Positions 44,770 through 53,316 of a DNA stretch of 64,000 nt are shown one piece after another; the stretch's first letter is position 1; each line of letters opens with the position of its first letter. Both the position numbers and the translations under genes were made by a program. This DNA comes from DATFVA01 sp963800255 (GTDB lineage: Bacteria; Bacteroidota; Ignavibacteria; Ignavibacteriales; Ignavibacteriaceae). The notes beneath the pieces are model-generated. The model ran no database searches. It was not told the origin of the DNA and saw nothing but the letters and a program-made list of their open reading frames with translations. The stretch is from positions 1 through 64,000 of the forward strand of contig CAWDAK010000006.1 of assembly GCA_963800255.1 (NCBI GenBank), written 5' to 3'.

Positions 44770-45444
44770 ATGAAAATTCTTTTGATTGAAGATGAGAAAA
44801 AAGTATCCTCCTTTATTAAGAAGGGGCTGGAGGAGGAATATTATGCCGTTGATGCTGCCTATGACGGAAAGGAAGCCTTAAAATTTGCTTTCAGTGAGGA
44901 ATATGATTTAATGATCATGGATGTTATGCTTCCATTAAAAGATGGTTTTACTCTCCTTAAAGAGATAAGGGCCGCAAAAATAAATACTCCTGTGCTTCTG
45001 CTTACGGCCAAAGATACAGTTGAAAATAAAGTAGAAGGACTGGATTCCGGAGCAGACGATTATCTTACCAAACCCTTTGCCTTTGAAGAACTTCTTGCCC
45101 GCATAAGGGCGCTTTTAAGAAGAAATGAAAAAAGTAAATCAGTTGAGTTAAAAGCTGCTGACCTTGTGCTGGATACTCAATCTCATACGGTTGTACGTTC
45201 GGGAGTTGAGATTACGCTTACCCCAAAAGAGTATTCTATCCTCGAATACCTTTTAAGGCATAAAAACCATGTTGTTTCAAGAACCCTGCTTTCTGAACAT
45301 GTATATGACTATCATTTTGATTCAGACACAAATGTAATTGATGTTTATATAAATAAACTGCGTAATAAAATCGATAAACAATTCAACAATCCTCTTCTGC
45401 ATACGATCCGCGGCGTAGGATATATCCTAAAAGAAAATCATTAA
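44770..45444 (+). CDS. OmpR/PhoB-family response regulator (CusR/CopR-like)
   Basis: The 224-residue protein has a receiver domain with IEDE, the phosphoacceptor Asp51 (MIMDVMLPL), LLTAKD and LTKPF, and a winged-helix output domain from about residue 125 (LTPKEYSILEYLLRHK, then INKLRNKID). It resembles regulators of heavy-metal or envelope response. The partner sensor kinase follows. The gene lies between two look-alike terminators, one before (44727-44756) and one after (45605-45638). Confidence 0.9.
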   Translation: MKILLIEDEKKVSSFIKKGLEEEYYAVDAAYDGKEALKFAFSEEYDLMIMDVMLPLKDGFTLLKEIRAAKINTPVLLLTAKDTVENKVEGLDSGADDYLTKPFAFEELLARIRALLRRNEKSKSVELKAADLVLDTQSHTVVRSGVEITLTPKEYSILEYLLRHKNHVVSRTLLSEHVYDYHFDSDTNVIDVYINKLRNKIDKQFNNPLLHTIRGVGYILKENH

Positions 45445-45462
45445 GAAATTTTAATAGAACTT

Positions 45463-45486
45463 TAAGGGAAATTTAATATTCCCTTA
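45463..45486 (+). other. 8-bp inverted repeat after the response regulator
   Basis: TAAGGGAA (45463-45470) pairs with TTCCCTTA (45479-45486) around an 8-base spacer. It lies 18 bases after the regulator stop, with no T-run. It may mark an operator or processing site. Confidence 0.35.
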
Positions 45487-45604
45487 CTAAGTTAGAGTCA
45501 TGGTTCGATACGTTATTACCTCCTTTGATACAAAAATGATAGAAAAGAGAAGTTTATGACTGGTTAAATAGGAGCGAATGATTCCCGGTAGATAAAAGGA
45601 GGGC

Positions 45605-45638
45605 AAGGAGAGCAATAATGAAGCTCTCCTTTTTTTTT
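45605..45638 (+). terminator. Intrinsic terminator between regulator and kinase
   Basis: AAGGAGAGC-AATAATGAA-GCTCTCCTT is followed by nine T (45630-45638). It lies ahead of the kinase gene and overlaps a false in-frame ATG at 45618. Its stem is nearly the same as that at 44727. Confidence 0.8.
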
Positions 45639-45668
45639 GTAAAGATTGATGGAAAAGGGTATTATACG

Positions 45669-47111
45669 GTGAAGAAGTTAAGAAAACCCGTGAAAATTAA
45701 AGACCTCATTAAATCCACCCGGTTTAAGACTACCCTATGGTACTCAGGATTATTTCTTGCTCTTGAGATTATTATCGGTATAACTGTTTTTCTTTACCTG
45801 CGGCATAGCCTTGAGATAGAACTTGACAAATCTTTGTCAAAACAGGCCGAAATGATCTACAACTTTGTTGAGGAAAGTAAAATTGATCTTTCTAACTTCC
45901 AGCCTGATTCTGTGTATTCTTCTGCGGATGAACTCGTTTATGACCTGATATTTGAAGCTGTAGCTCTAAACCCCAGGAACAATTATGTGCAGGTTGAATT
46001 AAACGGTAAAATGTTGTTTAAAACCCAGAACCTCGTAGATCAGAAAATTCCTTTTCCGGAAGTTCCTCCCGATAAAATTATTGTTAAAAACATCCTTAAC
46101 AACCGGCTTTCTGAATTTCCAATAAGAACTGCGTATCTGAAGAAGAAAAATTATGAGATAACCGTAGCTTATCCTTCTCACCTGATAGAAGGAACTCTTA
46201 CGAACCTTACTGATATATATATTGTAGTAGCGCCGCTTTTCTTTATTTTATCAATCGTTATCGGTTCAATCCTTTCTGCGGGCTCCCTTAAAAGAATAGA
46301 TAAAATAACTAAACGAACCGATGATATAACAACTCAGAACCTGGATGAAAAAATACCCGGTGAAGAGTTTAATGATGAATACGGCAGACTTGTTCACACA
46401 ATGAACAGAATGATTAAGAGGATAAAAACATCAATCGATTATATGAATCAATTTTCAATTGCTGCTTCACATGAATTGAAAACTCCCCTTACAATATTGA
46501 GAGGTGAGGTTGAGGTAGCTTTGCGTCACCCTAAAACTGCCGAACAGTACAGGGAGATACTTACGAGTAATTATGAGGAGGTGCTAAGGCTGATAAATAT
46601 AGTTGACCGTTTATTTCTCGTATCCCGTTTTGATAATAAGCTTATCAAGGCTAATCTTGAACAAACTGATCTTAAAGAATTTCTGGAAAGAACGGTAGAT
46701 GCTCTCGGTTATTTATCATCCGATAAGAACAACAGGCTTATACTGGAAGCTGATGATGATATCCTTGTTGAAGCAGATCCCGGTCTGTTAAGACAGGTAA
46801 TGACAAACCTGATAGAAAATGCAATTAAATACGGCTATGAAGATGAGCCTATTATTATTAAGGCACATAAATCCGGTAAAACCGCTGTAGTTTCAGTTAA
46901 TAATAAAGGGGAAGGAATTTGTGAAGAAGACCGCGCTAAAATATTCGATAAGTTTTTCAGGATTGAAACATCAAGAAGCAGAAAAACAGGCGGAACCGGA
47001 CTGGGGCTTTCTATTGTCAAATCTATAGTTAACCTTCACGGGGGAGAGATAGACGTTAAATCAATCCCGGGCGGTGAAACAGAATTTTACTTTACCCTCA
47101 GAGCTGTCTGA
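45669..47111 (+). CDS. Sensor histidine kinase
   Basis: Using the GTG at 45669, the kinase has 480 residues: two membrane helices (about residues 18-38 and 180-200), a periplasmic sensor of about 140 residues between them, a HAMP region and a HisKA domain with His268 in AASHELKTPL. An ATPase domain has NLIENAIKYG and GGTGLGLSI. The GTG was chosen because the ATG at 45618 lies inside the preceding terminator, while AAAAGGG precedes the GTG by 9 bases. It forms a two-component pair with the preceding regulator. The sensor domain was not recognised. Confidence 0.85.
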   Translation: MKKLRKPVKIKDLIKSTRFKTTLWYSGLFLALEIIIGITVFLYLRHSLEIELDKSLSKQAEMIYNFVEESKIDLSNFQPDSVYSSADELVYDLIFEAVALNPRNNYVQVELNGKMLFKTQNLVDQKIPFPEVPPDKIIVKNILNNRLSEFPIRTAYLKKKNYEITVAYPSHLIEGTLTNLTDIYIVVAPLFFILSIVIGSILSAGSLKRIDKITKRTDDITTQNLDEKIPGEEFNDEYGRLVHTMNRMIKRIKTSIDYMNQFSIAASHELKTPLTILRGEVEVALRHPKTAEQYREILTSNYEEVLRLINIVDRLFLVSRFDNKLIKANLEQTDLKEFLERTVDALGYLSSDKNNRLILEADDDILVEADPGLLRQVMTNLIENAIKYGYEDEPIIIKAHKSGKTAVVSVNNKGEGICEEDRAKIFDKFFRIETSRSRKTGGTGLGLSIVKSIVNLHGGEIDVKSIPGGETEFYFTLRAV

Positions 47112-47148
47112 TCCGCCAGAAACAGCAGATGCCCGCCATTATTATTCA

Positions 47149-47179
47149 TTGAAGATGAAGCATTAATGCCGTAATTTTA
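47149..47179 (+). promoter_or_regulatory. Candidate promoter with palindrome before pruA
   Basis: TTG (47149-47151), a 20-base spacer, and TAATTTTA (47172-47179) approximate the Bacteroidota promoter. The spacer contains the perfect palindrome GCATTAATGC (47160-47169), which could be an operator. Confidence 0.3.
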
Positions 47180-47237
47180 TAATTCGAAAAAATCAAAAAA
47201 AAATAAACTTCGATATAAACGAAGAGGGAGAAAATAG

Positions 47238-48869
47238 ATGTCAAATGCATATTTCAAATTACCAGTACCGATAAATGAACCAATATTAAATTATGCTCCC
47301 GGAAGCCCCGAAAAAGCAGAATTAAAGAGTAAACTCAAAGAATTACAATCAAAAGAGATCGAAATTCCCCTTATAATTGGGGGAGAGGAAGTTAAAACCG
47401 GAAAAACGGCCGGGATCAGGGTTCCCCATAACCTTTCAAAAAAACTGGGTATATATCATAAAGCCGGTGAGAAAGAAGTGAAAATGGCTATTGAAGCCGC
47501 CCTCGAAGCCAGGAAAACCTGGTCAGAAATGCCCTGGGAACACAGAGCTTCTATTTTTCATAAGGCTGCAGAACTATTGTCAGGACCCTGGCGTGCTACC
47601 ATAAATGCAGCTACAATGCTGGGACAGTCAAAAACTGCCTACCAGGCTGAAATTGACTCAGCCTGTGAATTAATCGATTTCTGGCGCTTTAATACTTATT
47701 ATATGACTCAGATAATGGGCGACCAGCCTTTTTCTCCAAAAGGGATGTGGAACAGGTTGGAATATCGTCCACTTGAGGGATTCATCTTTGCGGTTACACC
47801 GTTCAACTTTACTTCTATTGCAGGTAATCTTCCAACAGCGCCGGCTATTGTTGGTGATGTAACTCTCTGGAAGCCTGCATCCAGCGCTGTTTACTCAGCT
47901 TATTTCCTGATGAAACTATGGGAAGAAGCAGGATTACCCAAAGGAGTAATTAATTTTATTCCCGGTTCAGGCAGCCAGGTGGGTGATCCCGTTATGGCCA
48001 GTCCGGATCTTGCCGGCGTGCATTTTACCGGTTCAACCCCTGTATTCCAGGGAATGTGGAAGACTATTGGTGACAACCTTTCAAAATCCAAATACTACCC
48101 GAGAATAGTTGGTGAAACAGGAGGTAAAGATTTCATTTTTGCTCATAAGTCAGCTGATGTTGATGCTCTGGTTGTAGCTGCTATCAGGGGTGCTTTTGAA
48201 TACCAGGGACAGAAGTGTTCGGCAGCTTCGCGGATGTATATTCCTAAGTCAATCTGGGGTGACTTTAAGAAGAAATATACTGCAGAGGTCGGGAATATAA
48301 AGATGGGAGACATCGAAGACTTTACCAACTTCATGGGAGCAGTTATCGATAAGGGCGCTTATGAAAGCATTAAGTCTTATATCGATTTTGCAAAGGACGC
48401 AAATGACGCAGAAATTATAACAGGCGGTAATTGTGATGATACAAAAGGCTACTTTATTGAACCAACTACCATCGTTACTACCAACCCGACTTTTAAATCT
48501 ATGCAGGAGGAAATTTTCGGACCTGTTATGACCATCTATGTTTATGAAGATGATAAATTTGATGAGACTCTTGAACTTTGTAATAATACCTCCCCCTATG
48601 CTTTAACCGGTGCTATCTGGTCGCAGGATAGAGAGATCCTGGTAAAGATGTCAGATAAGCTGAAAGATGCAGCAGGCAACTTTTACATCAACGACAAACC
48701 GACCGCAGCCGTTGTAGGACAGCAGCCTTTCGGAGGCGGCAGAGCTTCAGGTACCAATGATAAAGCCGGAAGCGGAATGAACATACTAAGATGGATGACT
48801 GTAAGGTCCATAAAGGAAACTTTCGTTCCCCCGAAAGACTGGAAGTATCCTTTTATGAACGAAAAATAG
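47238..48869 (+). CDS. pruA: 1-pyrroline-5-carboxylate dehydrogenase (L-glutamate gamma-semialdehyde dehydrogenase)
   Basis: The 543-residue protein is an aldehyde dehydrogenase of the P5C type: catalytic Glu293 (GETGGKDF) and Cys327 (GQKCSA), and AVTPFNFTSIAGNLPTAPA (the NAD site region). It oxidises glutamate semialdehyde to glutamate, the last step of proline breakdown. Length fits the standalone enzyme of this family. No proline dehydrogenase gene is adjacent. GGGAGAAAATAG precedes the ATG. Confidence 0.93.
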   Translation: MSNAYFKLPVPINEPILNYAPGSPEKAELKSKLKELQSKEIEIPLIIGGEEVKTGKTAGIRVPHNLSKKLGIYHKAGEKEVKMAIEAALEARKTWSEMPWEHRASIFHKAAELLSGPWRATINAATMLGQSKTAYQAEIDSACELIDFWRFNTYYMTQIMGDQPFSPKGMWNRLEYRPLEGFIFAVTPFNFTSIAGNLPTAPAIVGDVTLWKPASSAVYSAYFLMKLWEEAGLPKGVINFIPGSGSQVGDPVMASPDLAGVHFTGSTPVFQGMWKTIGDNLSKSKYYPRIVGETGGKDFIFAHKSADVDALVVAAIRGAFEYQGQKCSAASRMYIPKSIWGDFKKKYTAEVGNIKMGDIEDFTNFMGAVIDKGAYESIKSYIDFAKDANDAEIITGGNCDDTKGYFIEPTTIVTTNPTFKSMQEEIFGPVMTIYVYEDDKFDETLELCNNTSPYALTGAIWSQDREILVKMSDKLKDAAGNFYINDKPTAAVVGQQPFGGGRASGTNDKAGSGMNILRWMTVRSIKETFVPPKDWKYPFMNEK

Positions 48870-48882
48870 TTTCACTTAAAAG

Positions 48883-48919
48883 AGTAACAGAGATGCGCTA
48901 TTGCTGCATCTCTGTTACT
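48883..48919. terminator. Bidirectional terminator between convergent genes
   Basis: AGTAACAGAGATGC (48883-48896) pairs perfectly with GCATCTCTGTTACT (48906-48919). It overlaps the end of the leftward thioredoxin-fold gene and follows the pruA stop by 13 bases. Confidence 0.85.
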
Positions 48920-49515
48920 TTACTTATTAATTCTATGAATTCATTTTCAAGTCCACATCCTTTATTCTTTGCATACCAGAAATGAAGCTTCTCTGTCCAC
49001 TCAGCTTTTTCCATTCCATCTGATTTACACTTGCTAATTAAACCAACCGCATCCCCTGGTCTCGGGCCCCAGCGGAAAAGTTCATCCCCGTTAGGATTGA
49101 ACGCAGCCAGAATAGGTATGCTCCTGGTACCATTGGTAAGAAACTGATCCATTATATCAGGATTAGAATCACGCAATATTAGTTTAAGCTCTATTAAAGG
49201 ATTCTGCTCTGCCATAACTGCGATGTAGGGGAGGTTCTGGCCTGAGTCACCGCACCAATTCTCTGTAATTACCATCCAGAGCTGAGGCTCGGATATTTCC
49301 TTCAGGATTTTGCTTAGTTCTACACCGGGTGTATACTGCCTGGTAATCCTGCTGTTACGCTGAAGGTTCAGGGTTTTGATTTTTAGTTTATTAATTTCAG
49401 CCGGTGTGAGATTGTCGGTTTTTATTTCTGAAATTTCACTGGTAGTTCGTTTTATATAGTCCTGGTATGACAAACCTGATTCATCAATTCTTTTCTTAAG
49501 CCGCAAATAATCCAT
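48898..49515 (-). CDS. Thioredoxin-family protein with single active-site Cys (thioredoxin_9 type)
   Basis: A 205-residue protein, probably cytoplasmic, with the thioredoxin-like core MVITENWCGDSGQNLPYIAV. Only one Cys of the usual pair is present (WCGDSG), a known trait of this subgroup, so disulfide reductase activity is unlikely by the classic mechanism. The ATG at 49515 is preferred because GGAG lies 8 bases before it. The ATG at 49548 is also possible. The gene converges with pruA. Confidence 0.75.
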   Translation of the reverse strand: MDYLRLKKRIDESGLSYQDYIKRTTSEISEIKTDNLTPAEINKLKIKTLNLQRNSRITRQYTPGVELSKILKEISEPQLWMVITENWCGDSGQNLPYIAVMAEQNPLIELKLILRDSNPDIMDQFLTNGTRSIPILAAFNPNGDELFRWGPRPGDAVGLISKCKSDGMEKAEWTEKLHFWYAKNKGCGLENEFIELISKVTEMQQ

Positions 49516-49588
49516 TATTTCTCCGTTTAAGTATAGTTTATACTTCATTAGAAGCAAAACATTGCATTTAGTTTCATCAGTTCCAAAA

Positions 49589-50569
49589 TTATTTACTAAA
49601 GGGGAGGGTAAATCGTTCCAATGTAAAAAAATCAGTTTTTCCCTTATTTACTCCCTTCACGGTTATACTAAGACCGTTGATCTCCCTGTTAATCAGAAGA
49701 TAGTTAAATGGCCGGGGAGACGGTCCCTTATAGTAATCGTGATGAATATTTTCACCTGTCTTCAACAGTACCCGGGGTCCTCCTCCACCCCCGGAGACGA
49801 TAAAAGTTTTACCCTTTTCAATAAATCTTTCATATGTGTGAGCATGCCCGGTTATAAAGGCCATTGTTTTGGGAGATTTGTCAAAAGCAGGTACAAATCC
49901 CAGCTGAACCTGCATTTCATCACCTGTGATAAGACTGTTCGTATATGGGGGGTGATGTGCAAACACTAGTATTCCCCTTATGGACGGGTCATTATCGTAC
50001 ATCAGCAGTTTATTTTTGAACCAGTCTATCTGACTCTGCCACTCTTCACTGGAATATTCCAGGTCATTCGAATCCAGAAAGATTAATGCAACACTATCAC
50101 ATTTTTCAGTATACCAATGACTCCCTTTCAGCATAGGGAAACGGTCGGTAAGGTACTGTAGAGCAATTCTGTTATTCCCCCAGTATTCGTGATTCCCGAT
50201 AACAGGGAAAACAGGAATATTTTCTTTTGTCAGAGGAGTCATAACCCTATCGAAGAATTTCCAGTGATCGATATTATCTCCCTCAAAGACCATGTCACCG
50301 AGCAGAACTATAGCCCCGGGATTGTTTTCCGAAATATCTTCGATCAGTTCTTTTCTTTCAACATCGTTGCTTTCCCTTCCAATCATATATTCCCATAAGG
50401 ATGTTCTCTGGAGATCCCCGACTACAGCGATGGGGAAGGAACAGTTTTTTGTCTTCTGAAGCCCCTTAACATCCTGATCAGAAGTATCTATTCTTGTGGC
50501 AAAGCTGTCTAAAAAACCGAGTCCGGCAATTATTATATATAAAGCCGGAAGGAGAAATTTCCTGTACAT
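49589..50569 (-). CDS. Exported calcineurin-like metallophosphoesterase
   Basis: The 326-residue protein has an N-terminal signal or membrane segment (about 5-25). The metallophosphoesterase motifs are visible in order: VGDLQ, LLGDMVFEGDN, GNHEYWG, FAHHPPYTNS and GHAHTYER. These residues bind two metal ions; the enzyme is a purple acid phosphatase-like phosphatase. It is probably located in the periplasm. It precedes the thioredoxin-fold gene on the same strand. Confidence 0.88.
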   Translation of the reverse strand: MYRKFLLPALYIIIAGLGFLDSFATRIDTSDQDVKGLQKTKNCSFPIAVVGDLQRTSLWEYMIGRESNDVERKELIEDISENNPGAIVLLGDMVFEGDNIDHWKFFDRVMTPLTKENIPVFPVIGNHEYWGNNRIALQYLTDRFPMLKGSHWYTEKCDSVALIFLDSNDLEYSSEEWQSQIDWFKNKLLMYDNDPSIRGILVFAHHPPYTNSLITGDEMQVQLGFVPAFDKSPKTMAFITGHAHTYERFIEKGKTFIVSGGGGGPRVLLKTGENIHHDYYKGPSPRPFNYLLINREINGLSITVKGVNKGKTDFFTLERFTLPFSK

Positions 50570-50742
50570 TTCCTAATATTTGTTGTGTATGATCATAATC
50601 ATATAAATTTACCAAGTTTATAAATTTGATTTGAGGCAAGATATAATGACCGCATCACAAATTGTGATAATTTAGAACTTTTTTTGAACAAATAAAGTTG
50701 TAATTTTAAGAAGGTCAAAGCAAGGAAGGAACAATAATATAA

Positions 50743-51114
50743 ATGATTACTGCTACCAGACATTTTACGCCTGAAGAAGCTCATAAAACTCTTCCCCTTG
50801 TAAGGAAAATTGTTGAGGATATCCTTAATACTTCCCGGGAGATTAGACTCCTGACTGAGGATAAGGATGGGGTTATTGAATCGGACCCTGAAGTTAAAAA
50901 GATGGTTAATGATTTGAATGGTTTTATGGCTGAACTGGAAGAAATAGGATGTTTCTACAAGGATTGGAATTTTTCAATCGGCCTGGTAGATTTTCCGGCC
51001 ATTATAGACGGGCAGGAAGTTTTCCTGTGCTGGAGAAGTGATGAGGAGAATATCACATTCTATCATGAGATCGATAAAGGTTATGCAGGAAGAAAACCTA
51101 TTCCTGAATTATAG
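50743..51114 (+). CDS. DUF2203-family protein
   Basis: A 123-residue protein that fits DUF2203: the opening RHFTPEEAHKTLPLVRKIVEDI, the middle IGCFYKDWNFSIGLVDFPA, and the end VFLCWRSDEENITFYHEIDKGY. Function unknown. It is short, soluble and possibly helical at the start. A good AAGGAAGGAAC lies a few bases upstream. It stands alone, diverging from the metallophosphoesterase gene. Confidence 0.85.
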   Translation: MITATRHFTPEEAHKTLPLVRKIVEDILNTSREIRLLTEDKDGVIESDPEVKKMVNDLNGFMAELEEIGCFYKDWNFSIGLVDFPAIIDGQEVFLCWRSDEENITFYHEIDKGYAGRKPIPEL

Positions 51115-51232
51115 TTTAATCACAAAGTAAACTTAATTTCAGCTCTCTCACATTTCTGCTTTTCTGTTTTTCATTTCACATTATTTCATACGTATATATT
51201 TTAGATTAAGTTCATCACAATGAGAACGGAAT

Positions 51233-51721
51233 ATGAAAGCTTTAAAAAGTTATATACTCTTAATAGTTCTGTTCCTTTTTATAGCATCCGGATGCGATAC
51301 ACAGGAACAGAAGACCGAGGACCTTGGACGATTTAATAAACTCAGCTGGATAGAAAATATCTGGCGCGGGAAACAGGGAGATGCAAAACTCTATGAAAGC
51401 TGGCATAAGAAAAATTTCAGGCTTATGGAAGGTATAAGCTACACAACTGATGAAAAGGGAAGGAGAGTATATTCTCAGGATATGCGCCTTGAACAGAGCA
51501 ATAACGAGATTTACTATACTATAAAACTTCAGAACAATCAGGAGCAGACTTTAAAACTTACGAATGTTACTGACTCTTCAGCAGTATTTAATAACCCGGA
51601 TGAAGGATATCCGGCTAAAATTACCTACAGACATACCGCTAAGGATTCAATGATAGTTAATCTTGAAGGAGAGAATGAGGGTTCCTCGATGAATACAAAA
51701 TTAAGTTATGAAAAGGATTAG
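51233..51721 (+). CDS. DUF6265-like lipoprotein
   Basis: A 162-residue lipoprotein with lipobox (IASGC, Cys near 21). The mature part has LSWIENIWRGKQGDAKLYESW and FRLMEGISYTTDEKG, which resembles DUF6265 beta-sandwich proteins of Bacteroidota. Its function is unknown. Its stop lies inside a bidirectional terminator shared with the convergent lipoprotein gene. Confidence 0.75.
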   Translation: MKALKSYILLIVLFLFIASGCDTQEQKTEDLGRFNKLSWIENIWRGKQGDAKLYESWHKKNFRLMEGISYTTDEKGRRVYSQDMRLEQSNNEIYYTIKLQNNQEQTLKLTNVTDSSAVFNNPDEGYPAKITYRHTAKDSMIVNLEGENEGSSMNTKLSYEKD

Positions 51722-51742
51722 CACTTAGGTCTAATCCTTTTT
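51711..51742. terminator. Bidirectional terminator between two convergent lipoprotein genes
   Basis: AAAAGGATTAG (51711-51721) and CTAATCCTTTT (51731-51741) form a perfect 11-bp stem with a 9-base loop. It contains the last codons of both genes, and T-runs exist on both strands. Confidence 0.85.
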
Positions 51743-52156
51743 CAGACTAAAAGCAGCAGATGCTGAACCAGTTTGACCTGTTTCAGCATCCTTAATATTA
51801 AATATTATTTTATAATCGCCATCTTTGTAAGTTGAATCAAGATCAAACTGAATTTCGATAGGAACATCCATAACTTCTTCATCATTCACCTTATCTTCCG
51901 TCCTGCTTATCAGGCTCTTAACTGTATCACCTGCGGGCTTTACCAGGTCGATATCATAGGTGAGGGTAGCTTTGAACTTATTATCTGCTTCGTTCTGTTT
52001 AAAACCCTTAACCCTTGTAGTGGCGTCAACCTCCCAGCTGTCACCCAGGTCATACGCAAATGCCTCGGCATTAAAAACCTCAATCTTTTTCTCTTCCTTT
52101 GCACAGGAACCAATTAGAAGTACCAGGCAAAAGGATGAAATTAATAATGCCTTCAT
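51731..52156 (-). CDS. Small lipoprotein of unknown function
   Basis: A 141-residue lipoprotein (lipobox IGSC, Cys near 18). The mature domain is about 120 residues of beta-strands (WEVDATTRVKGFKQNEADNKF, then YKIIFNIKDAETG), looking like a small beta-sandwich. It was not recognised. It lies 31 bases downstream of serC on the same strand, so may be in the same operon. Confidence 0.65.
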   Translation of the reverse strand: MKALLISSFCLVLLIGSCAKEEKKIEVFNAEAFAYDLGDSWEVDATTRVKGFKQNEADNKFKATLTYDIDLVKPAGDTVKSLISRTEDKVNDEEVMDVPIEIQFDLDSTYKDGDYKIIFNIKDAETGQTGSASAAFSLKKD

Positions 52157-52187
52157 TTTTAGCCTCCGGAATAATGTGTATAAACGA

Positions 52188-53276
52188 TTAACCGTTCTTT
52201 TTCTGAAAATCTTTCATAAAAGATACAAGTTCATCAACTCCTTTTTGGGGAAACGCGTTATAAATTGATGCTCTTATGCCGCCTACCGATCTGTGTCCTT
52301 TTAGTCCGCTGAAGCCGTTTTTAGTGGCTTCATCAATTAGTTTCTTTTCAAGATCTTCAGAAGTAAGGTTGAACGTAATATTCATCAGTGAGCGGCTGTC
52401 TTTTTCAGCGTGCCCTTTATAAAACCCGCCGCTTTCATCTATACATTTGTATAGTGTATCAGCCTTGGTTTTATTTGTTTTATACATAGCATCCAGGCCG
52501 CCGTTCTTCTTAAGCCATTTTGTAACTAGACCAATGATATATACACCGAATACAGTTGGGGTGTTGTACAGCGAGTCGGCATCTACATGTGTTTTGTAGT
52601 TCAGCATTGTATGCAGGGAATCGCTGCTTCTTTCTACCATATCTTTACGGATAATAACAAAAGTGACTCCCGATGGTCCCATGTTCTTCTGGGCACCGGC
52701 ATATATCAAGGCATACTTGTCTACATTTATCTTCCTTGAAAGTATATCTGAAGAGGCATCGCATACAAGAGGAACTTTTCCTGTTTCAGGTTCATAATGA
52801 AATTCAGTTCCATAGATGGTATTGTTTGAGGTAAAATGGACGTAGGAAGCTTCAGAATCAAGTTTAAGTTCATCCTGCCCGGGTATCCTTTTAAATTTCC
52901 CCTCTTCTGCAGAAGCCGCTATATTTACAGAGCCGACCCTTTTGGCTTCTTTAACAGCTTTTTTTGACCAGCTGCCGGTTACTATATAGTCAGCCTTATT
53001 AGCCGGGGGCATCAGGTTCAGGGGAACCATAGAGAACTGAAGGCTGGCACCGCCCTGGAGAAACAATATAGAATAGTCATCACTTATTCCCATAAGTTCT
53101 TTCAGATCTGCTTTGGCATCACCGATTATTTTATCGAAAGTTTTTGAACGATGACTGATTTCCAGTATTGACATTCCAACACCGGGAAGCGACATTAAAT
53201 TTTCCTGTGCCTCTTTAAGCACATCCTCGGGTAGTATTGCAGGACCCGCACTGAAATTGTTAATTCTATTTTCCAT
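52188..53276 (-). CDS. serC: Phosphoserine aminotransferase
   Basis: The 362-residue protein has the SerC hallmarks: MENRINNFSAGPAILPEDVLKEAQ, MSILEISHRSKTFDKII, LFLQGGASLQFSMVPLN, the PLP lysine in YAGAQKNMGPSG (Lys near 197), and the C-terminal GHRSVGGIRASIYNAF. It transfers the amino group from glutamate to 3-phosphohydroxypyruvate in serine synthesis (also used in pyridoxal synthesis). The upstream DUF1015 gene is a common partner of serC/serA. Confidence 0.95.
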   Translation of the reverse strand: MENRINNFSAGPAILPEDVLKEAQENLMSLPGVGMSILEISHRSKTFDKIIGDAKADLKELMGISDDYSILFLQGGASLQFSMVPLNLMPPANKADYIVTGSWSKKAVKEAKRVGSVNIAASAEEGKFKRIPGQDELKLDSEASYVHFTSNNTIYGTEFHYEPETGKVPLVCDASSDILSRKINVDKYALIYAGAQKNMGPSGVTFVIIRKDMVERSSDSLHTMLNYKTHVDADSLYNTPTVFGVYIIGLVTKWLKKNGGLDAMYKTNKTKADTLYKCIDESGGFYKGHAEKDSRSLMNITFNLTSEDLEKKLIDEATKNGFSGLKGHRSVGGIRASIYNAFPQKGVDELVSFMKDFQKKNG

Positions 53277-53316
53277 TTTAATTTTCTTTCCTTCTGATTT
53301 CAGTTAATATATTTGA

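Noticed and set aside
45618..45668. Upstream in-frame ATG of the histidine kinase
   Set aside because: It lies inside a terminator; the GTG at 45669 has a better ribosome site and normal N-terminus.
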